Source: CBDEUK01 sp965250225 (GTDB lineage: Bacteria > Pseudomonadota > Gammaproteobacteria > Eutrophobiales > Eutrophobiaceae). From it: 64,000 bases of DNA. The position numbers and the translations under genes were made by a program. Where the stretch lies: positions 62,001 through 126,000 of the forward strand of contig CBDFNQ010000033.1 in the NCBI GenBank assembly GCA_965250225.1, written 5' to 3'. Positions 1-8,474 of this stretch are shown here, in pieces (position 1 is the stretch's first letter; each line of letters opens with the position of its first letter). The notes under the pieces were generated by a model, which saw only the letters and a list, made by a program, of their open reading frames with translations, did no database searches and was not told the origin of the DNA.

Positions 1-506
1 ATTGAAAGTTCTTTTGAATTTTGACCCATCCAGTTCAGCATGGAGCGTAGATCTTTTAGATCCAGCAGTAACATGCCATTGTCATCAGCGATACTAAACG
101 CAGCGTATAACACACCGGTTTGTGTTTCGTTCAGATCGAACAGGCTTGAGAGCAATAAAGGACCCATTTCTGAAATGGTTGTACGAACCGGGTGGCCTTG
201 TTTGGAGAAGACATCCCAGAACAAGGTTGGGTTTGGGTTAAAGGCGTAATCATCAATACCAATAATGTTCACGCGTTCGTCGATTTTTGGATGTGTTTTA
301 CCTGCATTGGCAAGTCCGGAAAGATCACCTTTGACGTCGGCCATAAAGGTGGGAACACCGATCCTGGAAAAAGATTCGGCAAAAATTTGTAAGGTGACGG
401 TTTTTCCCGTGCCGGTAGCACCAGCGATCATGCCATGACGATTTGCCATAGCTGAAATCAGATGTACCTGATTTTTTCCATTACCCCCTATCAGAAAATC
501 ACTCAT
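1..506 (-). CDS. HerA-like ATPase of the DUF853 (YjgR) family, 5' part only
   Basis: The first 168 codons are present; the gene runs off the left edge. The protein opens MSDFLIGGNGKNQVHL and has a Walker A motif GATGTGKT at about residues 29-36, followed by FMADVKGDLSGLA, the arrangement typical of the DUF853/YjgR group of HerA-FtsK-like ATPases. The in vivo role of this family is poorly known; a DNA-linked or membrane-linked NTPase is the usual assumption. The start is well supported by CCTGGAGG placed 6 bases before the ATG. It is divergent from phaC, with about 236 bases between the two starts. Family assignment is firm; function is not. Confidence 0.8.
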   Translation of the reverse strand, partial: MSDFLIGGNGKNQVHLISAMANRHGMIAGATGTGKTVTLQIFAESFSRIGVPTFMADVKGDLSGLANAGKTHPKIDERVNIIGIDDYAFNPNPTLFWDVFSKQGHPVRTTISEMGPLLLSSLFDLNETQTGVLYAAFSIADDNGMLLLDLKDLRSMLNWMGQNSKELS

Positions 507-545
507 TTCGCCTCCAGGCCTGAATTGTAGTACGGTTGTCTGTAT

Positions 546-617
546 AGTGCTCTGGTCTAATCGAGCACTGAAGTATGTTAACTGATTGTTTTTAATAAAA
601 AAATATTAGAATCAGTT
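546..617. promoter_or_regulatory. two inverted repeats between the DUF853 gene and phaC
   Basis: AGTGCTC (546-552) pairs with GAGCACT (563-569), and AACTGATT (580-587) pairs with AATCAGTT (610-617); both are perfect. Neither is followed by a T-run on the side where a terminator would be useful. They lie in the shared promoter region of two divergent genes, so they may be operators or mRNA leader hairpins. No regulator can be named from sequence. Confidence 0.3.
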
Positions 618-624
618 AAAAAAG

Positions 625-639
625 TTGTGCAATGCACAA
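625..639. promoter_or_regulatory. palindrome TTGTGCAATGCACAA upstream of phaC, candidate operator
   Basis: This is a perfect 6+3+6 palindrome about 105 bases before the phaC start. TGC/GCA-type inverted repeats are known targets of PHA regulators such as PhaR in other proteobacteria, so a role in polyhydroxyalkanoate control is plausible. That link is inference: no phaR gene is in the window. Confidence 0.35.
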
Positions 640-742
640 TTTATGTGTAAATTAAAGATATTAGTTATATTGAATGATAACAAAGCTATCTGTCTAGGCA
701 ATGCAGGCACTAGCTTACTCAAAAAATTGGAGATTTATTCAG

Positions 743-2524
743 ATGTTTCAAGACCCACTCCCCAAAGAGGCTTTTTCAGCCGAAAATTTTCTCGAGATGG
801 GTGAAAAGGCTCAATCTCTTGCAAACGATTTTATCAGTTCCCAGTTTTCAAGTTTTGAAAAACTGGGTTCTTCACCTGTTTCGGGCGAAATGCTTCAACT
901 TTGGCGGAGTTGGTTAAGTAATCCACAAGCTATTTTATCTATACACCAGAATTTCTGGCAGGCGTATGCAAAATTACTGGAAAATTCTGTAGATTTATTT
1001 TGCGGCATTACATCTGATCCGGTTATTGAAGCTGAGGGCGGTGATCGTCGCTTCAGCGACGAGGAGTGGAATGACCATCCACTGTTTAATCATATTAAGC
1101 AGTTATACCTTCTTGCTTCACGTTGTGTCCTGGCTCACTTTGCAGTGAATGAGGGTATGGATGATAAAACTGCGAAGAAAATGGAGTTTTTTGCTAAGCA
1201 GTGGGTGGATGCACTGTCGCCGACAAATTTTGCTGCCACTAACCCCGAAGTTATGAAAGAAACCCTGGATTCCAGTGGTGCTAACTTATTGCAGGGTTTT
1301 AAAGCGCTGCTCGACGATTTGCAGCGTGGTAAGGGTGAACATTTGATGACCCGGATGACTGATTTTTCTGCTTTTGAAATTGGTAAGAATATCGCTAGTA
1401 CAAAAGGCAAGGTCATTTTTGAAAATGATTTATTTCAGTTACTTCAATACTCTCCAACAACAAAAACTGTGTTTGAACGACCATTATTAATTGTTCCACC
1501 GTGGATTAATAAATATTACATCCTTGATTTAAGTCCTGAGAATAGTTTTATTCAGTGGGCGGTCGATCAGGGGCATACGGTGTTTATTATTTCCTGGTGT
1601 AATCCAGACGAAGACAAGGCCAACAAAACCTTTGAAGACTACATGACTGAAGGTGTCGTTACCGCAATGGAACAAGTGAAAAAAGAAACCGGCGTCAGCG
1701 CGATGAATACCATCGGTTATTGTGTCGGCGGAACCTTGTTAGCGGCAACCAATGCCTGGTTAACAGCGAAAAGAAAAAAACTGGTTCATTCCACGACCTA
1801 TTTTACAACCATGATTGATTTTGAAAATCCAGGCGACCTGGGTGTCTTTATTGATGAAGAGCAACTGGATTCACTGGATGCTGATATGGCAAAAGAGGGT
1901 TATCTGGACGGTACCTCCATGGCCAGCGTATTTAATATGTTACGTGCCAATGATTTGATTTGGCCTTTCTTTATTAACAACTATTTACTGGGCAAAGATC
2001 CCGCTAGCTTTGATATATTGTACTGGAATTCTGATTCAACCCGTTTGCCGGCAGCCAATCACAGTTATTATTTGCGCACATGTTATTTAAATAATTTATT
2101 GAGAGAGCCTGGTGGGATAATTTTGGCCGACATACCGATCGATATTAGTAAGGTCAAGACACCAACGTATTTTATTTCCACCAAGGGTGATCATATTACC
2201 CCGTGGAAATCGACTTATGCAGGCGCGAAATTATTTTCAGGGCCCGTTCGTTTCGTTTTGGGTGGTTCAGGTCACATTGCTGGTATCATTAACCCGCCAA
2301 CCAAGAACAAATATTTTTATATGACCAATGATGAACTCAACCCAGATGCTGATACCTGGTTTGAAAATGCCAAAACTCATGAAGGTTCATGGTGGGGTGA
2401 CTGGCAATCATGGGTAAAGAAACAGGCTGGCAAGAAAATACCGGCTCGAGAGCCTGGTGTAAAGTTGGGTGTTCTAGACGATGCCCCGGGCTCTTATGTG
2501 AAAAAACGTATCGTTCCTGATTGA
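743..2524 (+). CDS. phaC: class I poly(3-hydroxyalkanoate) synthase PhaC
   Basis: Polymerises (R)-3-hydroxyacyl-CoA into polyhydroxyalkanoate at the surface of storage granules. The protein is 593 residues from the chosen start, the usual class I length. The lipase-like box GYCVGG holds the catalytic Cys (about residue 327). The Asp in TKGDHITPW (about 483) and the His in GGSGHIAGI (about 511) complete the triad. The N-terminal helical part matches the PhaC N-terminal domain. An upstream ATG at 701 is in frame, but its AGG lies only 2 bases away; the ATG at 743 has GGAG nine bases before it and was preferred. No phaA, phaB or phasin gene is adjacent, so the precursor genes lie elsewhere. Transcribed alone, convergent with aceK. 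Confidence 0.93.
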   Translation: MFQDPLPKEAFSAENFLEMGEKAQSLANDFISSQFSSFEKLGSSPVSGEMLQLWRSWLSNPQAILSIHQNFWQAYAKLLENSVDLFCGITSDPVIEAEGGDRRFSDEEWNDHPLFNHIKQLYLLASRCVLAHFAVNEGMDDKTAKKMEFFAKQWVDALSPTNFAATNPEVMKETLDSSGANLLQGFKALLDDLQRGKGEHLMTRMTDFSAFEIGKNIASTKGKVIFENDLFQLLQYSPTTKTVFERPLLIVPPWINKYYILDLSPENSFIQWAVDQGHTVFIISWCNPDEDKANKTFEDYMTEGVVTAMEQVKKETGVSAMNTIGYCVGGTLLAATNAWLTAKRKKLVHSTTYFTTMIDFENPGDLGVFIDEEQLDSLDADMAKEGYLDGTSMASVFNMLRANDLIWPFFINNYLLGKDPASFDILYWNSDSTRLPAANHSYYLRTCYLNNLLREPGGIILADIPIDISKVKTPTYFISTKGDHITPWKSTYAGAKLFSGPVRFVLGGSGHIAGIINPPTKNKYFYMTNDELNPDADTWFENAKTHEGSWWGDWQSWVKKQAGKKIPAREPGVKLGVLDDAPGSYVKKRIVPD

Positions 2525-2550
2525 TTGGTTTTTCTACTGCACTAACTATT

Positions 2551-2580
2551 AACCTCACATATTAAAGCGGGGTTTTTTTA
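2551..2580 (+). terminator. probable intrinsic terminator after phaC
   Basis: AACCTC (2551-2556) can pair with GGGGTT (2569-2574) as six pairs including one G-U, with a 12-base loop, and runs directly into a T-tract. It starts 27 bases after the phaC stop, in the gap between the convergent phaC and aceK genes. The stem is short, so efficiency is uncertain. Confidence 0.5.
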
Positions 2581-2622
2581 TGGGATAAGTAAGTAGTAAA
2601 CCATGGTGTATAGCTTGCTAAA

Positions 2623-4368
2623 TTATTTCTGAGGAAATGTGTCTGTTGGTAGAACCGGGCGATGGTAGGGCACCACCAATGAAATATTACCAGACGAGTA
2701 TTGTTGTTTAACATCTCGCCAATAATTGGCTGTTAATAATTCCCCATAAAACAGGATAAACAAGGAACGTAATTCATCATCCATAGAAAGAAATTTAACA
2801 AATTCTTCCGGAAACATATCGTGTTCACCGACGTAATACCAGGCTTCTGGACGCATTTCATCCATCGTATCATCGGCATCAGGGATATCCCGAAAATTAC
2901 ATTCGGTTACCAGGGCAACCTCATCGTAATCATAGAACACTACACGGTTTAAATGAGTCACACCAAAATTCTTCAGCAGTAAATCTCCTGGAAAGATATT
3001 GGTATTAGCCAGATCCTTTAATGTCTGACCATAGTCCAGTATTGCCAACTTTGCGTCTTCCCGCGAGACTTCATTAATATAAATATTAAGAGGACGAACA
3101 CGACGTTCAATATAAACGTGTCTGATTAATAAATTCCCGTCTTCCTCGATGACTGAATTTAATGCTTCTGAAAATAATTCTTCTAGTAATTCATCTGAAA
3201 AGCGATCAATAGGAAATTTTAAATTTAGAAATTCCTGAGTATCAATTAAACGTCCGGCACGATCATGTTTGGATACAAGTTTGTATTTACTAATGACTTC
3301 CTTACGTGTGACATTTTTGGGGTAGCCAAATTTATCACGAATGATTTTGAAGACCAGGTCATAAGAGGGTAAAGTAAAAACAATCATGACCAGGCCTTTA
3401 TCACCTTCGGCGTGGACAAATTTATCGCTGGTATTTTTCAGGTGTTCTGAAAAAATCCGATGACGTTCTGTCTTGCCTTGTCGTAACCGGCCGAGCACGG
3501 TGTAAAGTTCATCGATAGGCTTATCAGGCAGTAACAAGTGTAGAAAATTGACAGTGCCAATGACAGAGTTCGGATCGGCAAAATAATAAGAACGTGTATA
3601 GCCAAAAACAATACTGACTTCACGCTTGGACATTAGAACAGCATCAATTGTAATGCCATGTTCTTCATTCTTGAAAGCAATGATCAATGGCACCGTGCCT
3701 TCAGTTAGTATAATTCGACCGACAAGGTAAGCACGTGCTGACTGGTAAAAAATTGAATCAATGAATTCAAAACGTAGGTATTCAACATTATGGTCAAATT
3801 TCCTGGAGATAAAATCATCAATGTCCATTTCGACACGCTTGGCATTCGCACCAAGATTATCGTAGTCAACACGAAACGAAAAATCGTTTAAGATTGTCTG
3901 GAATATTTTTTCGATAGAACCCCAATAAGGATAACGTCGGATGCTAAGTGATGAAATGAGATTGGTATTTGATGATGGGCCAAACGAGACAAACTCAAGC
4001 CTTGGATCAGTTCCCAGAGTACCGAATATTCTTCGGGTAATAGAATTAAAAAATGTTTTGATAAAATCAGAATCAGGAACCTTCTCAAGACGATCACCAA
4101 AATAAAGTTGTATCCTTGACCAGATATCATGTTCCTTGACTCGATCATTCATCGTTCTGCGTAAAGACAAGACAATGCGTCGAACAGATTTTTCATAAAG
4201 ATCAACTCGGTCAACAATGTCCTGTTGATGCCCTTGCCAATCGCGTCGTTCAAAACGGGTACGTGCACGACGCGTGATGCGATGAAACGCCTGGTTATAA
4301 CGGATAAAGCCGTCGTAGATGAGTTGCGAACATTCCGCGATCAGATCCTTGTCGGACGGCGCTGTCAT
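2623..4368 (-). CDS. aceK: isocitrate dehydrogenase kinase/phosphatase AceK
   Basis: Phosphorylates and dephosphorylates isocitrate dehydrogenase, switching carbon between the TCA cycle and the glyoxylate bypass. The length (581 residues) and the N-terminal regulatory half, including YDGFIRYNQAFHRITRRAR, are characteristic of AceK. The C-terminal kinase-like half has the nucleotide-loop region around EGDKGLVMIVFTLPSYD and the FPGDLLLKNFGV...DYDEV segment that contains the catalytic aspartates. It lies 10 bases downstream of icd on the same strand, so kinase and substrate are probably co-transcribed. In enteric bacteria aceK instead follows aceBA; no aceA or aceB is seen here. No good ribosome binding site precedes the ATG, which suggests coupling to icd. 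Confidence 0.95.
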   Translation of the reverse strand: MTAPSDKDLIAECSQLIYDGFIRYNQAFHRITRRARTRFERRDWQGHQQDIVDRVDLYEKSVRRIVLSLRRTMNDRVKEHDIWSRIQLYFGDRLEKVPDSDFIKTFFNSITRRIFGTLGTDPRLEFVSFGPSSNTNLISSLSIRRYPYWGSIEKIFQTILNDFSFRVDYDNLGANAKRVEMDIDDFISRKFDHNVEYLRFEFIDSIFYQSARAYLVGRIILTEGTVPLIIAFKNEEHGITIDAVLMSKREVSIVFGYTRSYYFADPNSVIGTVNFLHLLLPDKPIDELYTVLGRLRQGKTERHRIFSEHLKNTSDKFVHAEGDKGLVMIVFTLPSYDLVFKIIRDKFGYPKNVTRKEVISKYKLVSKHDRAGRLIDTQEFLNLKFPIDRFSDELLEELFSEALNSVIEEDGNLLIRHVYIERRVRPLNIYINEVSREDAKLAILDYGQTLKDLANTNIFPGDLLLKNFGVTHLNRVVFYDYDEVALVTECNFRDIPDADDTMDEMRPEAWYYVGEHDMFPEEFVKFLSMDDELRSLFILFYGELLTANYWRDVKQQYSSGNISLVVPYHRPVLPTDTFPQK

Positions 4369-4378
4369 ATTGAAGGGA

Positions 4379-5680
4379 TTACAGTCTTTTGATCATTTCG
4401 TTAGCGAACTCACTGCACTTGACTTCTTTTGCACCGTCCATTAGACGAGCAAAATCGTACGTGACTACTTTATCAGCAATGGTTTTATCCATTGATGAAA
4501 TAATTAAATCAGCTGCTTCTTCCCAACCGAGGTAACGCAACATCATTTCACCCGATAACAATAAGGAGCCAGGATTGACCTTATCGAGATTGGTATATTT
4601 GGGTGCAGTACCGTGTGTGGCCTCGAAAATAGCATGGCCTGTTGTATAATTGATGTTCCCACCAGGAGCAATACCGATACCGCCAACCTGGGCTGCCAGG
4701 GCATCCGATAGGTAATCACCATTCAAATTCATTGTGGCAATGACATCAAAATCTTTTGGGCGTGTGAGAACTTGTTGTAAAGTAATATCAGCAATCGCAT
4801 CTTTAACCAGTATCTTGCCAGCATCCATGGCTTCTTTTTGCTCCTTGTTAGCAATCTCAGATCCTTTATCTGCAGCAGTTCTTTGCCACTGATCCCATGT
4901 ATAGCATGAATCTTTATACTCAGATTCAGCTAGTTGATAAGCCCAGTTACGAAATGCACCTTCGGTATACTTCATGATGTTACCTTTGTGTACTATCGTT
5001 AGAGTTTTTCGTTTATTTTCGATAGCGTATTCAATAGCCGCGCGGATCAGGCGTTCAGTCCCTTCACGGGAAATCGCCTTAATCCCAATACCAGAAGAAT
5101 CCGGGAAACGAATTTTTTGGTATGAGCTGGGAAAGCACTCCTGCAATAGTTCCATTAAACGTTGGTTATCTTCTGTACCACTTTCAAATTCAATCCCAGC
5201 GTAAATATCTTCTGTGTTTTCACGGAATATCACCATGTCCACCAGTTCAGGTTTTTTGATAGGAGAAGGAACTCCTTCAAACCAGCGTACTGGTCGTAGA
5301 CAAACATAAAGATCAAGAATTTGACGAAGCGCAACATTTAAGGAACGAATACCGCCTCCAATAGGGGTCGTAAGAGGTCCTTTAATTGCAACAAGGTATT
5401 CCCGACAAGCATCGAGAGTTTCATCCGGTAGCCATTTGCCAGTTTTTTGATTGGCTTTTTCACCCGCATAGACTTCCATCCAGTGGATTTTTCGTTTGCT
5501 GTTATAGGCTTTGTCAATAGCTGCATCAAGAACGCGAACCGTTGCATTCCAGACGTCAGGTCCAATACCATCGCCTTCAATGTAAGGGATGACGGGGTTA
5601 TCAGGGACATCTAGTACGCCGTTTTCTATAGTAATCTTTGCACCTTCAGCTGGGACGTTTGTCACGATAATTTTCTCCAA
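4379..5680 (-). CDS. icd: NADP-dependent isocitrate dehydrogenase
   Basis: Oxidatively decarboxylates isocitrate to 2-oxoglutarate in the TCA cycle. The 433-residue protein has the bacterial dimeric NADP-type layout: N-terminal IPYIEGDGIGPDVW, substrate loop GGIRSLNVALRQ, REGTERLIRAAIEY, KGNIMKYTEGAF and ATHGTAPKYT. Counting from the first Met, the phospho-acceptor Ser in GGIRS is residue 113, the same number as in the E. coli enzyme, so AceK control should be intact. It is the first gene of an icd-aceK unit, divergent from fliL. The start ATG is preceded by TTGGAGAAAAT, a good ribosome binding site. Confidence 0.96.
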   Translation of the reverse strand: MEKIIVTNVPAEGAKITIENGVLDVPDNPVIPYIEGDGIGPDVWNATVRVLDAAIDKAYNSKRKIHWMEVYAGEKANQKTGKWLPDETLDACREYLVAIKGPLTTPIGGGIRSLNVALRQILDLYVCLRPVRWFEGVPSPIKKPELVDMVIFRENTEDIYAGIEFESGTEDNQRLMELLQECFPSSYQKIRFPDSSGIGIKAISREGTERLIRAAIEYAIENKRKTLTIVHKGNIMKYTEGAFRNWAYQLAESEYKDSCYTWDQWQRTAADKGSEIANKEQKEAMDAGKILVKDAIADITLQQVLTRPKDFDVIATMNLNGDYLSDALAAQVGGIGIAPGGNINYTTGHAIFEATHGTAPKYTNLDKVNPGSLLLSGEMMLRYLGWEEAADLIISSMDKTIADKVVTYDFARLMDGAKEVKCSEFANEMIKRL

Positions 5681-5968
5681 TGATCATTAAGCAGTAATTG
5701 GCCAGTGAATTCTTAGGCCATTGGTATTCTATCATTTAAGCAAACTTTGAATACGTTCGCACTGAATTTAAATTTTTCACTATGGTTATCAGCAAAATAT
5801 CCGCAAAATTAAAGTGCTATTTCTGTTGACTTAGGATCAAAAACATTCAGTAGTGACATGATATCGATTTATAATAGAAAGTTTACTCATAGAGTAGCCT
5901 TGTCAATAACTTGACACGCCCAAATACCAGCATTCAGTAAGTCCTTATAGAACAAGGAAAAATAGTCG
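5681..5968. other. divergent intergenic region between icd and the flagellar cluster
   Basis: AT-rich, no convincing ORF on either strand. It must hold the icd promoter (minus strand). I cannot pick a reliable -35/-10 pair by eye. The flagellar promoter lies at its right end and is listed separately. Confidence 0.5.
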
Positions 5969-5984
5969 TGGCATACCGCTTGCA
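5969..5984 (+). promoter_or_regulatory. sigma-54 (RpoN) promoter of the fliL operon
   Basis: TGGCAT-N5-TTGCA matches the sigma-54 consensus TGGCAC-N5-TTGCW at all but one position. GG (5970-5971) and GC (5982-5983) have the required 12-base register. It lies 43 bases before the fliL start. Class II/III flagellar operons of polar flagellates are driven by RpoN with FlrC/FleR or FleQ, which fits. The activator genes are not in the window. Confidence 0.85.
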
Positions 5985-6026
5985 GAGGTTTCATTGTCTT
6001 TGATGATATGTGAGGAAATTATAATC

Positions 6027-6578
6027 ATGGCTGAAGAAGTCGATGAAGCAGGAGAAGGTGAAGAAGGTGAAAAAAAGAAAAAACCATTGCTTCTTATTAT
6101 TATCGCGGTCGTTGTACTTTTGGCAGGAGGAGGTGGTGCGTTCTTTATGTTAGGCGGCTCTGAGGATGCAGAGGCAATAGCTGAAGGTTCTGAAGATGCG
6201 ACTGCGACTGGGACTGAGTCTGAGTCTGAGTCTGAGTCTGAGGAAGAAACTGTCAGTAAAGAAGCTATTTATTTTTCACTTGATCCAGCATTTGTTGTCA
6301 ATTTCCAGGGTAAGGGTCGTGTCCGCTTTCTCCAGGTCAATATTGATGGTTTGACCAGAGAGGCAGGAATCAAGGAAGAAGTGACAAAACATCTGCCACA
6401 AATTCGAAATAACATTGTGTTGTTGTTAAGTAGCAAAACCTATGAGGACTTGAGCACGCCTGAAGGCAAGGGAAAAGTGCGTTCTGAAATTTTGGTTGAA
6501 ATACAAAAAATCATGGAATCGGAAACAGGTAAAACTGCTGTGGAAAATATTTTCTTTACCAGCTTTGTTATCCAATAG
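6027..6578 (+). CDS. fliL: flagellar basal-body-associated protein FliL
   Basis: Inner-membrane protein next to the stator ring that supports torque and stator function. It has a short charged N-terminus, one membrane segment (about residues 17-39, PLLLIIIAVVVLLAGGGG), an acidic Glu/Ser-rich linker and a C-terminal FliL domain (YFSLDPAFVVNFQGKGRVRFL to the end). A TTG at 5994 is in frame, but the ATG at 6027 has GAGG 11 bases upstream and gives the normal N-terminus. The linker is coded partly by a 6-base repeat (GAGTCT), whose copy-number change would keep the frame. First gene after the sigma-54 promoter. Confidence 0.92.
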   Translation: MAEEVDEAGEGEEGEKKKKPLLLIIIAVVVLLAGGGGAFFMLGGSEDAEAIAEGSEDATATGTESESESESEEETVSKEAIYFSLDPAFVVNFQGKGRVRFLQVNIDGLTREAGIKEEVTKHLPQIRNNIVLLLSSKTYEDLSTPEGKGKVRSEILVEIQKIMESETGKTAVENIFFTSFVIQ

Positions 6579-6590
6579 GAAAGTTAGGTA

Positions 6591-7598
6591 ATGGCAACAG
6601 ATATCCTATCTCAAGATGAAATCGATGCGTTATTGACTGGCGTCGACGGTGGTGACGTTGAGACAGATGCGGAAGTTGAAGACAATGGTGAACTAAAAAC
6701 CTACGATTTTTCCAGTCAGGATAGGATTGTTCGTGGACGTATGCCGACACTGGAAATGATCAATGAGCGATTTGCTCGAAATTTTCGAATCAGCTTGTTT
6801 AATTTTTTGAGACGTTCTCCAAACATTTCTGTTGAAGGTGTACAAATGAGCAAGTTTGGTGAATATATCCACAGTTTGTTTATGCCTTCTAATCTTAATT
6901 TGATAAAGATGAAGCCATTAAGAGGAGTCGCATTATTTGTTATGAATCCGACACTGGTATATTCATTAGTGGACAATTTTTTTGGTGGCGATGGTCGTTT
7001 TCATACCAAAATTGAAGGGCGCGATTTTACCGCAACTGAAATGCAAGTTATTCAAAATGTTATCCAATTAATTTTTGAAGATTTGAAGAAAGCCTGGAAA
7101 CCAGTAATGGACATTGAGTTTGAGCATTCAGGATCAGAGGTGAATCCACATTTTGCTAATATTGTGAGTCCCAGTGAAGTAGTGGTCATATCGACGATTC
7201 ATGTGGAACTGGATAATGGTGGGGGTGATATACATTTGACCCTGCCATATTCAATGATTGAACCGATTCGTGATCTGCTCGATGCGGGTCTGCAAAGTGA
7301 TTCTTCTGATTATGATGAACGATGGGTGAATTCTTTGCGTGAAGAAATTGAATCCGCCTCTTTAGAAATCACTACAAATTTAACCGAGATAAAAATGACA
7401 TTAAGTGATATTCAAAATATGAAAGCTGGAGATGTGATTCCGATTGAACCACCAAATACTATCATGGCAACAGTAGAAGATATTCCTGTATTTCGTGCAA
7501 AGTATGGCCTCTCTCGAGGAAATCAAGCTCTAAAGGTTCTGGAAATGATTCGTCATGATGTGATCGATACAAAAGAATTAGTAGTTGTTAAGGAGTAA
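6591..7598 (+). CDS. fliM: flagellar motor switch protein FliM
   Basis: C-ring protein that binds phospho-CheY and sets rotation direction. The N-terminal CheY-binding peptide DILSQDEIDALLTGV (about residues 3-17) is present and typical. The CheC-like middle domain follows (from about residue 45, RMPTLEMINERFARNFR), and the C-terminal FliN-like domain is at about 255-330. The length of 335 residues is normal. It starts 12 bases after fliL and 5 bases before fliN. Confidence 0.97.
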   Translation: MATDILSQDEIDALLTGVDGGDVETDAEVEDNGELKTYDFSSQDRIVRGRMPTLEMINERFARNFRISLFNFLRRSPNISVEGVQMSKFGEYIHSLFMPSNLNLIKMKPLRGVALFVMNPTLVYSLVDNFFGGDGRFHTKIEGRDFTATEMQVIQNVIQLIFEDLKKAWKPVMDIEFEHSGSEVNPHFANIVSPSEVVVISTIHVELDNGGGDIHLTLPYSMIEPIRDLLDAGLQSDSSDYDERWVNSLREEIESASLEITTNLTEIKMTLSDIQNMKAGDVIPIEPPNTIMATVEDIPVFRAKYGLSRGNQALKVLEMIRHDVIDTKELVVVKE

Positions 7599-7603
7599 GG
7601 CGT

Positions 7604-8017
7604 ATGAGTGAAGATAATGTACAAGAAGAAGATGCTGGAGGTGATTGGGGTGATGCGATGCAGGAGCAAGCAGATGCTGAAGCTACAGATAATTCAAAAA
7701 ATGTTCAACAGGCAGAAATGGAGAATCTTGTTGAAGAAAATATTGGTGAGGAAACAAATGTAAAACTTGAGGCCATACTTGATATTCCTGTGTCTCTTTC
7801 AGTAAGAATAGGCAAAACGAATATTAATATACGAAATTTATTGCAATTAAATCAGGGTTCAGTTGTTGAACTTGATCGATTGGCAGGGGAACCGTTAGAC
7901 GTATTAGTAAACAATACATTGGTGGCACATGGAGAGATTGTCGTCGTTAATGAAAAATATGGTATTCGATTAACCGACGTAATTAGTGCTCATGATCGTG
8001 TTAAAAATCTACATTAA
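7604..8017 (+). CDS. fliN: flagellar motor switch protein FliN
   Basis: C-ring component that also docks the export apparatus. The acidic N-terminal extension (about residues 1-50) is typical of gammaproteobacterial FliN. The C-terminal SpoA/FliN domain (from LDIPVSLSVRIGKT to RLTDVISAHDRV) is complete. AAGGAG precedes the ATG at good spacing. The gene end overlaps, or lies very close to, the start of fliO. Confidence 0.96.
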   Translation: MSEDNVQEEDAGGDWGDAMQEQADAEATDNSKNVQQAEMENLVEENIGEETNVKLEAILDIPVSLSVRIGKTNINIRNLLQLNQGSVVELDRLAGEPLDVLVNNTLVAHGEIVVVNEKYGIRLTDVISAHDRVKNLH

Positions 8018-8036
8018 GGTCAATGGCTATCGATTT

Positions 8037-8474
8037 TTGAATAAGCTCATTCAACTATACACAATCATATTTTTGATGATTGTTTCTTCTGTTGTGCGTG
8101 CGGAAGAATTTGTTGAATTATCCAAACCAATGGCATCCAGTCAAATTGCCAGTGTTTCAATTGGATTGTTGTTGGTATTGATTTTATTTTTTGGCCTGGT
8201 TTTTTTATTTAAAAAATTACCCTCCATTCAGGGTGCTCGTACTGGAGCAGTAAAAATTCTGGATACAATGTACCTTGGTGCTAATGAGAAAATACTATTA
8301 ATTCAAGTTGGTGTTCAACAGATTTTAATAGGAGTTAATTCGCAAAAAATCGAAACCTTGCACGTTTTGAATGAACCTATCATTATCCCATCGGATAGCA
8401 ATCCCCCTCTTTTCAAAGATCGACTTGCCCAGTTTATATCAGATAAAGTAATAAAAGGTTCACACAAATCATGA
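8037..8474 (+). CDS. fliO: flagellar assembly protein FliO
   Basis: Small inner-membrane protein that helps assemble the FliPQR export gate. It shows an N-terminal signal-like segment ending VVRAEEF, a second membrane helix (ASVSIGLLLVLILFFGLVFLF) and a cytoplasmic domain with the FliO pattern LGANEKILLIQVGVQQILIG. The start is uncertain: the ORF opens at GTG 7986 inside fliN. TTG 8037 gives a clean signal peptide and was chosen, but no strong ribosome binding site marks either, so translation is probably coupled to fliN. The stop overlaps the fliP start as ATGA. Confidence 0.85.
   Translation: MNKLIQLYTIIFLMIVSSVVRAEEFVELSKPMASSQIASVSIGLLLVLILFFGLVFLFKKLPSIQGARTGAVKILDTMYLGANEKILLIQVGVQQILIGVNSQKIETLHVLNEPIIIPSDSNPPLFKDRLAQFISDKVIKGSHKS

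Noticed and set aside
5994..6026. Upstream TTG start for fliL
   Set aside because: The ATG at 6027 has a proper ribosome binding site (GAGG, 11 bases upstream) and gives the usual FliL N-terminus; the extra 11 residues look unlike the family.
6216..6245. GAGTCT microsatellite in fliL as a phase-variation switch
   Set aside because: The unit is six bases, so gain or loss of copies keeps the frame and cannot switch the gene off.
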